From Litorimonas sp964425355 (lineage in GTDB: Bacteria; Pseudomonadota; Alphaproteobacteria; Caulobacterales; Maricaulaceae), in the NCBI GenBank assembly GCA_964425355.1, contig CAYRMO010000094.1, positions 1 through 10,712 on the forward strand: a stretch of DNA of 10,712 nucleotides. Reading direction: 5' to 3'. A program made the translations under genes and the position numbers. A model generated the notes under the pieces. The model was not told where the DNA came from. It made no database searches and worked only from the letters and a program-made list of their open reading frames with translations. Of the stretch, positions 6,071-10,712 are shown piece by piece; positions within the stretch are counted from its first letter, which is position 1, and each line of letters starts with the position of its first letter.

Positions 6071-6526
6071 ATGGATATTCGCCGAAATGATGAAAGTGCC
6101 CTGCCTCGTTTTGCGGCTTTGAATGCGGCCTGGATTGAAGATCTGCATTACCTCGAAGAGAGTGACAAGCTTATGGTCGCCCATCCTGAGATCTATACAC
6201 AAAATGGAAATTCTGTTTTCTCTGTGCACATGGATGGACAGGTCGCAGGGGCCTGCGCGCTTAAAAAACATGAAGATGGTCGCTATGAACTAACCAAAAT
6301 GGCGGTTGATCCAGAGTTTCGTGGACGCGGGGTTGGGCAGGAGCTTATGACAGCCCTTGAGGGTTATGCCCGGAATGAACTCAATCTCACTGAGCTCTTC
6401 TTATTATCTAATACGAAAAACGAAGCCGCCCTTCGTCTTTATAAACGCAATGGCTGGGTCGTAAATCACGAAGGCAAACATCCCATCTATGATCGGTGTA
6501 ATATCGGGATGATCAAAACCTTATGA
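6071..6526 (+). CDS. GNAT family N-acetyltransferase
   Basis: This is a 151-aa single-domain GNAT enzyme, predicted to transfer acetyl from acetyl-CoA to an amine in the cytoplasm. The acetyl-CoA pyrophosphate-binding motif A is clear: KMAVDPEFRGRGVGQELM (about residues 76-93), with R84-G-R-G-V-G89. Motif B follows at about 108-129 (LFLLSNTKNEAALRLYKRNGWV). The N-terminus (LNAAWIEDLHYLEESDK) matches the subgroup of small GNATs with an EESD-type segment before the first strand. The substrate cannot be told from the sequence. The ATG at 6071 is the first suitable start; its Shine-Dalgarno is weak. The stop lies 13 nt before tag, so the two are probably one transcript. Confidence 0.9.
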   Translation: MDIRRNDESALPRFAALNAAWIEDLHYLEESDKLMVAHPEIYTQNGNSVFSVHMDGQVAGACALKKHEDGRYELTKMAVDPEFRGRGVGQELMTALEGYARNELNLTELFLLSNTKNEAALRLYKRNGWVVNHEGKHPIYDRCNIGMIKTL

Positions 6527-6539
6527 ATCGCCAAACCTC

Positions 6540-7163
6540 ATGAACAGAATAACACAAGTCCCCGAGGATTATGATCACGCGGATATTCCGCGCTGTGGCT
6601 GGGTGCCGCCAGATGATCGGCTTTATTGCTATTATCATGATACGGAATGGGGCCGTCCTATTCGCGATTCCAAGGCCCTGTTTTCAAAACTCATCCAAGA
6701 CGGTCAGCAAGCTGGCTTGTCTTGGATTACCATATTGAGAAAACGCGATAACCTCTTGGCCGCCTATGACGGTTTCGACCCGGATAAGCTTGCCCATTAC
6801 ACAGATGTGGACCGAGCGCGTCTCTTGGGCAACCCCGGCATCATCCGGTCAAAATTGAAAGTGAATGCGGCAATTCACAATGCCAAATGCTATATCGAGA
6901 TGCGAAATGACGGCATAGATTTCTCAGACTATCTTTGGGGTTTTGTCGGCGGGTCGCCTATCCAAAATGCGTGGAAAGAATTTAAAGACGCACCCGTGAA
7001 ATCATCCGAGTCTGAAGCCATGTCAAAAGACCTCAAAAAACGAGGCTTTAAATTTGTCGGCCCTGTCATTTGTTACGCCTTTATGCAGGCTGTTGGCCTG
7101 ATCAATGATCACTCTATTGATTGTCATTGTTATGAAGAGGTGCGGGACACAAGAACGGTTTAA
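6540..7163 (+). CDS. tag: DNA-3-methyladenine glycosylase I
   Basis: Tag is the cytoplasmic base-excision repair enzyme that removes 3-methyladenine from alkylated DNA. The product is 207 aa, a little longer than the 187-aa E. coli enzyme, with an N-terminal extension before RCGWVPPDDRLYCYYHDTEWG. The zinc-snap ligands are conserved by alignment: C19 and H33 at the N-terminus, and H191 and C195 in NDHSIDC (E. coli C4, H17, H175, C179). The segment LFSKLIQDGQQAGLSWITILRKR is the family hallmark. Another diagnostic stretch is GFKFVGPVICYAFMQAVGLINDH. It starts 13 nt after the GNAT gene with no strong Shine-Dalgarno, suggesting translational coupling, and its stop interlocks with that of the convergent tesB. 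Confidence 0.95.
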   Translation: MNRITQVPEDYDHADIPRCGWVPPDDRLYCYYHDTEWGRPIRDSKALFSKLIQDGQQAGLSWITILRKRDNLLAAYDGFDPDKLAHYTDVDRARLLGNPGIIRSKLKVNAAIHNAKCYIEMRNDGIDFSDYLWGFVGGSPIQNAWKEFKDAPVKSSESEAMSKDLKKRGFKFVGPVICYAFMQAVGLINDHSIDCHCYEEVRDTRTV

Positions 7164-8047
7164 CTGTCTCTTTCACCAATAACACGGATCAATCCTTCTT
7201 GAGCCGTTGAACAAATCAGACGCCCGTCCTCTGCATAAAAACTGCCGCGATTAAAACCGCGCGCGCGCGCAGAGCGCGGACTATCGAGGTGATAGTAGAT
7301 CCATTGATTGACGCGAATTTCTTCGTGGAACCACATGGCGTGATCCAAGCTTGCCCCGATAATTTTATGTGTTTGGAAACTTACAGAATGAGGCCTGAGT
7401 GCAGTGCTCATCAAGGCTTTATCAGAAATAAAGGCGAGTAAGGTTCGGTGTGTTATCGGATCATTGCCAATCCCGTCATTAAAACGGAACCAAAATCCAA
7501 AGCGCGGTTCATATTCGCCAGGCAAAGCGACTGTCTCTAGCCCCGGCGTTCGGATGTCTAGAATATCAGGGTTGAATTTAAGGTAAAAATTCCGGAATTG
7601 TTCTGTTGACAAATCCCTCATTTTGGCGATTTCGGGCGCTCGATCCCAATCATTGGAAAGTTCGCTATAGTGCTGGATGTTGTCAGGAAACGCGAAACTA
7701 TGGCTATAGCCCTCTTCCACAATTTGAAAGCTGATCGAGGCATTGAAAATGGCTTCCCCGCGTTGTTTTCCAACAACACGTCGCGTCGAGAAACTTCGTC
7801 CATTTCGGATCGGGTCAACTTCATAAAGGATAGGACGGCTCAGATCGCCAGGCCTGAGGAAATAACCATGCAAAGAATGAGGTTTGCGCTCAGTTTCAAC
7901 CGTTCGAACGGCAGCATTCAAAGCCTGTCCCAGAACCTGGCCACCAAAAACGCGCGGTAAGCCCATTTGCAAAGCTTCGCCTCGGAACAGTAATGTGTCG
8001 AGTTCTTCGACATGCATTTTTTGAAGGAATTCTTCGCGGGTGAACAT
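7160..8047 (-). CDS. tesB: Acyl-CoA thioesterase II
   Basis: TesB hydrolyses medium- and long-chain acyl-CoA to free fatty acid and CoA in the cytoplasm. The 295-aa length fits the double-hotdog family. The first hotdog carries RVFGGQVLGQAL (32-43), LHGYFLRPGD (59-68) and NGRSFSTRRV (82-91). The second carries ASLDHAMWFH (232-241) and STAQEGLIR (280-288). The E. coli catalytic triad D204/T228/Q278 aligns with D209, S233 and Q283, so serine replaces threonine, which keeps the hydroxyl. The start ATG at 8047 fits the family N-terminus, though I see no good Shine-Dalgarno. The last 4 bases overlap the end of tag (TAA stops on opposite strands, offset by one base), leaving no room for a terminator between them. 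Confidence 0.93.
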   Translation of the reverse strand: MFTREEFLQKMHVEELDTLLFRGEALQMGLPRVFGGQVLGQALNAAVRTVETERKPHSLHGYFLRPGDLSRPILYEVDPIRNGRSFSTRRVVGKQRGEAIFNASISFQIVEEGYSHSFAFPDNIQHYSELSNDWDRAPEIAKMRDLSTEQFRNFYLKFNPDILDIRTPGLETVALPGEYEPRFGFWFRFNDGIGNDPITHRTLLAFISDKALMSTALRPHSVSFQTHKIIGASLDHAMWFHEEIRVNQWIYYHLDSPRSARARGFNRGSFYAEDGRLICSTAQEGLIRVIGERDS

Positions 8048-8337
8048 AGGACGGCCATAGCGACAGAGTGACGTCGGCTCAATACCTCAATTCTTGCAGT
8101 TCTCGCTTATCACATAATTGAGATCAGACGTTATTGGTATCCCCGCCAATTTTAAGATCTATAAGACCCCTATCCATCTTTGCATGGAAAAAAGCGGATA
8201 ATTAGCTTTGTGCTATCCCCGCAGGTCATAACGGTAACGTGACCAGAGCTAACATTAGAATGAATTGCCTTTTCGATCTAAACGCATCAAAGACATTTGA
8301 TATCAAAAACTATTGATATGTGTTATATGAGTGAGAG
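8048..8337. promoter_or_regulatory. tesB/pstS divergent intergenic region with two inverted repeats
   Basis: This 290-bp gap must hold the promoters of tesB (minus) and pstS (plus). Two symmetrical elements stand out: GGTCA (8224-8228) with TGACC (8240-8244) across an 11-nt spacer, and the perfect 12-bp palindrome TTTGATATCAAA (8296-8307), followed by a partial repeat TTGATAT at 8313-8319. I looked for a Pho box (two CTGTCAT-like repeats 4 nt apart), as expected before pst genes. The best candidate is AGGTCAT at 8223-8229, and its second half is poor. No convincing -35/-10 pair was found. No gene is supported here. Confidence 0.35.
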
Positions 8338-9195
8338 ATGGCCCGTTTTAAGCTTTCAAAATTTGTTCCTGCGATCGCCGTTCTGGCCCTGTCCGCCTGT
8401 GGCGCCTCTTCCAGCGGCGATACGGTTTCCATTGCCGGCTCATCCACAGTCTTGCCCATTATCGCCAATGCAGCCGAGGCCTATCAGGCCCAAATGCCTG
8501 GGATCCAACTGGTTGTAAATTCGGGCGGCTCTGGTGTTGGCATAAGCCAATTAGGACGAGGTCAAATCGATATTGGCATGATGTCGCGCGATATTCGCGA
8601 GACGGAATATGCGCAATATTCAGACATAAATTTCACAGTTCACAAAATTGGCCGTGACGCCGTGATCCCCGTAATTTCATCGGAAATCTTTGATGCAGGT
8701 ATCACATCCCTAACACGCGATGAAATTGCCTCAATCTATCGCGGCGAGATAACCAATTGGTCCAGCTTGGGCGGCCCTGATCGCGACATTCTTGTGATCG
8801 ACAAAGAGGCCTCGCGTGGAACCCGACAAGTCTTCATGAATTATATTCTTGGTGATAAAGACGAAATTGCGAAAGGCGCTGATCTAATCCTAGGATCAAA
8901 TAATGAAGAACAAACCGCGCTGACCCAAAGCGATTCTGCCATCGGCATGCTCTCTATTGCTTGGCTGGATGAAGATGTGAAAGGGCTCGGATTGGCTCTA
9001 GATAATGGCATCGTGGTTGAGCCAACATTGGAAAATGTAATCAATGGACAATTCCCAATTGTGAGAGACCTAATCGTCGTAACGCGGGATAACACGGCCC
9101 CGGCCGCTGTTGATTTCATCAACTACCTCAAGTCACCAACGGGTCAGAAAATTGTCGAAGATACGGGCTATATCGCCTTGGCTGGGCAAATCTAA
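8338..9195 (+). CDS. pstS: Phosphate ABC transporter substrate-binding lipoprotein PstS
   Basis: PstS captures inorganic phosphate outside the inner membrane and delivers it to PstCA. The 285-aa product has a lipoprotein signal peptide ending in the lipobox L-S-A-C (Cys21), so it should be membrane-anchored rather than free in the periplasm like E. coli PstS. Phosphate-binding segments are recognisable: GSSTV (34-38), NSGGSGVG (61-68), MSRD (82-85) and the SRGTR loop (159-163), plus DSAIGML (199-205). It is shorter than E. coli PstS (346-aa precursor) and belongs to the compact COG0226 type. The ATG at 8338 has GAGTGAGAG directly before it. It heads a pstS-pstC-pstA operon with a 3-nt gap to pstC. 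Phosphate control is expected from the family, but no clear Pho box is seen upstream. Confidence 0.95.
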   Translation: MARFKLSKFVPAIAVLALSACGASSSGDTVSIAGSSTVLPIIANAAEAYQAQMPGIQLVVNSGGSGVGISQLGRGQIDIGMMSRDIRETEYAQYSDINFTVHKIGRDAVIPVISSEIFDAGITSLTRDEIASIYRGEITNWSSLGGPDRDILVIDKEASRGTRQVFMNYILGDKDEIAKGADLILGSNNEEQTALTQSDSAIGMLSIAWLDEDVKGLGLALDNGIVVEPTLENVINGQFPIVRDLIVVTRDNTAPAAVDFINYLKSPTGQKIVEDTGYIALAGQI

Positions 9196-9198
9196 ATC

Positions 9199-10104
9199 AT
9201 GGTCTTCGCGTCGGAAATATCTTTCCCGAGACGACGCCGCGCCCTGAATCTGTCAAATGGTCTGATATATGCCAGCCTGACGATAAGTCTTGTGATGATT
9301 TTGGCGCTTATTTCGATTTTGCTTGGCAATGGCGTCCCCGCCCTTTTGCGAGAAGGTGCCGGGCTATTTACCCTGGAATGGCACCCCGTCCAAAATAAAT
9401 TTGGCATTTTACCTATGCTTTACGGCACATTTATTGTCGCCTTGATTGCGGTCTTGCTGGCAACGCCGATTGGCACGCTATGCGCCATTGCTATATCCGA
9501 ATATTTACCCAGACAATTTAGAATTCAGATCAAAGGCCTGCTCGAACTTCTCGCGGGCATCCCATCCATCATTTATGGCCTCATCGGTATCGCCGTTTTG
9601 GCCCCATTTCTGGCCAATAATTTTGAGTTGCAATCTGGGCGCACAATTCTCGCGGGCGGGATCTTACTCGCTATCATGATCTTACCGACCATTATCACCT
9701 TAAGCGAAGACGCGCTTTCCAATATTCCGGATCATTACAGGGAAACCAGCGCAGGTCTTGGGCTGTTTAAATTCGAAATTATCAAAGATGTTTTATGGCC
9801 GATAGCTAAAACCGATATTATAGGCGCCATACTTCTGGCGCTCGGTCGGGCTCTGGGTGAAACCATGGCGGTTATGTTGGTGATCGGATCGATTGACCGT
9901 ATCCCAACGCCCTTTACGAATGTCTTATCTCCAGGACAAACCATCACGTCGAAATTAGGCCGCGAGGTATCCGAGTCGGCTTTTGGATCACCCCATTTCC
10001 AGGCACTGATTTTTCTGGCTCTGCTCTTGGTTTTAATCGGTCTGGTCATGACTTTAATGGCGCAATTTATGATCCGCAAAGGCGAGGCGCGCCTTGATAA
10101 CTAG
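9199..10104 (+). CDS. pstC: Phosphate ABC transporter permease PstC
   Basis: PstC forms, with PstA, the inner-membrane channel for phosphate. The 301-aa protein shows about six hydrophobic segments (roughly 22-43, 71-98, 115-138, 149-168, 206-230, 265-292), fitting the ABC permease fold. The cytoplasmic EAA-type coupling loop, which contacts the PstB ATPase, is at about 177-201 (PDHYRETSAGLGLFKFEIIKD region). It is followed by the family marker ALGRALGETMAVMLVIG (214-230), and the motif ELLAGIPSIIYGLIG (116-130) is also typical. It starts 3 nt after pstS (ATG at 9199) with no strong Shine-Dalgarno, so coupling to pstS translation is likely. Its last 11 bases overlap the inferred pstA start. 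Confidence 0.96.
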   Translation: MVFASEISFPRRRRALNLSNGLIYASLTISLVMILALISILLGNGVPALLREGAGLFTLEWHPVQNKFGILPMLYGTFIVALIAVLLATPIGTLCAIAISEYLPRQFRIQIKGLLELLAGIPSIIYGLIGIAVLAPFLANNFELQSGRTILAGGILLAIMILPTIITLSEDALSNIPDHYRETSAGLGLFKFEIIKDVLWPIAKTDIIGAILLALGRALGETMAVMLVIGSIDRIPTPFTNVLSPGQTITSKLGREVSESAFGSPHFQALIFLALLLVLIGLVMTLMAQFMIRKGEARLDN

Positions 10105-10712
10105 ATCTTTCAAATCCCGATTTTTTGCAGGCCTTGCCTTATCAGCACTGGCCCTTGCCACCCTCACCCTATTGAGCCTTTTAGGCCTCATTATTGTCAA
10201 AGGTGCGGGCGCATTAAATCTTGATTTTCTGACACAGACCTCACGGAATTTTGGCGCGTCAGGCGGAATATCCAATCAAATTATTGGAAGCCTGTTAATG
10301 GTTGTGGTTGCAGGTCTATTAGTTATGCCGGTCTCGCTGGGACTAGCGCTCTATATGAGCGAAATCATTAAGACAGCTCAGGCTCGGCGTGCAGCGAAAA
10401 CACTTTTACTCACGCTCAATACCGTGCCCTCTATTACCTTCGGGATTTTTGGACTCGTCTTTTTTGTAACGATTTTAGGCACGGGCATTAGCTGGTTCGT
10501 TGGCTCAATCATCCTGGCCTTTATGATGCTACCCACTGTTACGCTGGCAAGCTATCAGAGCCTAAATGCCATCCCCTCAATTTACCGCGAAAACGGCTAT
10601 TCTCTTGGATTTACTCAAGGACAGACCTTTACCCACATCCTCATTCCCCAAAGCTTCCACGGCACTGTGACGGGCCTGTTAATCGGCCTTGCGAGAGCCG
10701 TCGGTGAAACGG
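10094..10712 (+). CDS. pstA: Phosphate ABC transporter permease PstA (cut by right edge)
   Basis: This is the N-terminal 206 codons of the second Pst permease subunit. Visible are an N-terminal membrane helix (ALSALALATLTLLSLLGLIIV region is close to residues 14-34), a periplasmic stretch, LGLALYMSEI, and NTVPSITFGIFGLVFF, the counterpart of the PstC GIPSIIYGLIG motif. The EAA-type loop follows (PSIYRENGYSLGFTQGQTFTH), and the window ends in LARAVGET. The frame is closed by TGA at 10070-10072, and the only start codon before the first helix is TTG at 10094. That TTG overlaps pstC by 11 bp and has AGGCGAGG 8 or so nt upstream, so translation is probably coupled to pstC. The frame is intact to the window edge; pstB would be expected just beyond. 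Confidence 0.94.
   Translation, partial: MITRSFKSRFFAGLALSALALATLTLLSLLGLIIVKGAGALNLDFLTQTSRNFGASGGISNQIIGSLLMVVVAGLLVMPVSLGLALYMSEIIKTAQARRAAKTLLLTLNTVPSITFGIFGLVFFVTILGTGISWFVGSIILAFMMLPTVTLASYQSLNAIPSIYRENGYSLGFTQGQTFTHILIPQSFHGTVTGLLIGLARAVGET

Noticed and set aside
8296..8307. FNR/FixK box before pstS
   Set aside because: The FNR consensus is TTGAT-N4-ATCAA; here the halves abut with no 4-nt spacer (TTGATATCAA), so the site does not fit.

Overview
This window looks like chromosomal DNA of an alphaproteobacterium of moderate GC content. The evidence is the rpsL-rpsG-fusA ribosomal block with alphaproteobacteria-like protein sequences, a YgfZ-type folate-binding protein, TesB, Tag and a compact lipoprotein-type PstS followed by PstC and PstA. 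I cannot assign a genus from sequence alone.

Layout. (1) 1-1925, minus strand: the str operon, read rpsL (S12), rpsG (S7), fusA (EF-G); fusA runs off the left edge. (2) 1926-2231: a divergent intergenic region with several inverted repeats, serving the str operon on the left and ygfZ on the right. (3) 2232-3002, plus: ygfZ. (4) 2996-4442, minus: two orphan genes in visibly more AT-rich DNA, a TPR-repeat protein and then a ribbon-helix-helix (RHH) protein joined to a transmembrane segment. A tight cluster of TGTC/GACA palindromes lies between them. (5) 4692-5864, plus: a lipoprotein serine hydrolase (beta-lactamase/6-aminohexanoate-dimer hydrolase fold) broken by two compensating frameshifts, each in a short homopolymer. 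(6) 5893-6069, minus: a short coding-looking stretch that resembles the C-terminal remnant of a lost gene. (7) 6071-7163, plus: a GNAT acetyltransferase and DNA-3-methyladenine glycosylase I (tag). (8) 7160-8047, minus: tesB, whose stop codon interlocks with that of tag. (9) 8338-10712, plus: pstS-pstC-pstA of the high-affinity phosphate ABC transporter; pstA is cut by the right edge and pstB is not in the window.

How the genes fit together. The two ends are housekeeping modules, translation on the left and phosphate uptake on the right. The middle (about 3.0-6.07 kb) behaves like an accessory insertion: orphan genes, a decayed hydrolase, a gene remnant and lower GC. The most interesting material is the membrane-anchored RHH protein, its candidate operator cluster and the adjacent TPR protein, which could form a small, so far undescribed regulatory unit. 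The case for that is structural and positional only; no function is demonstrated by the sequence.
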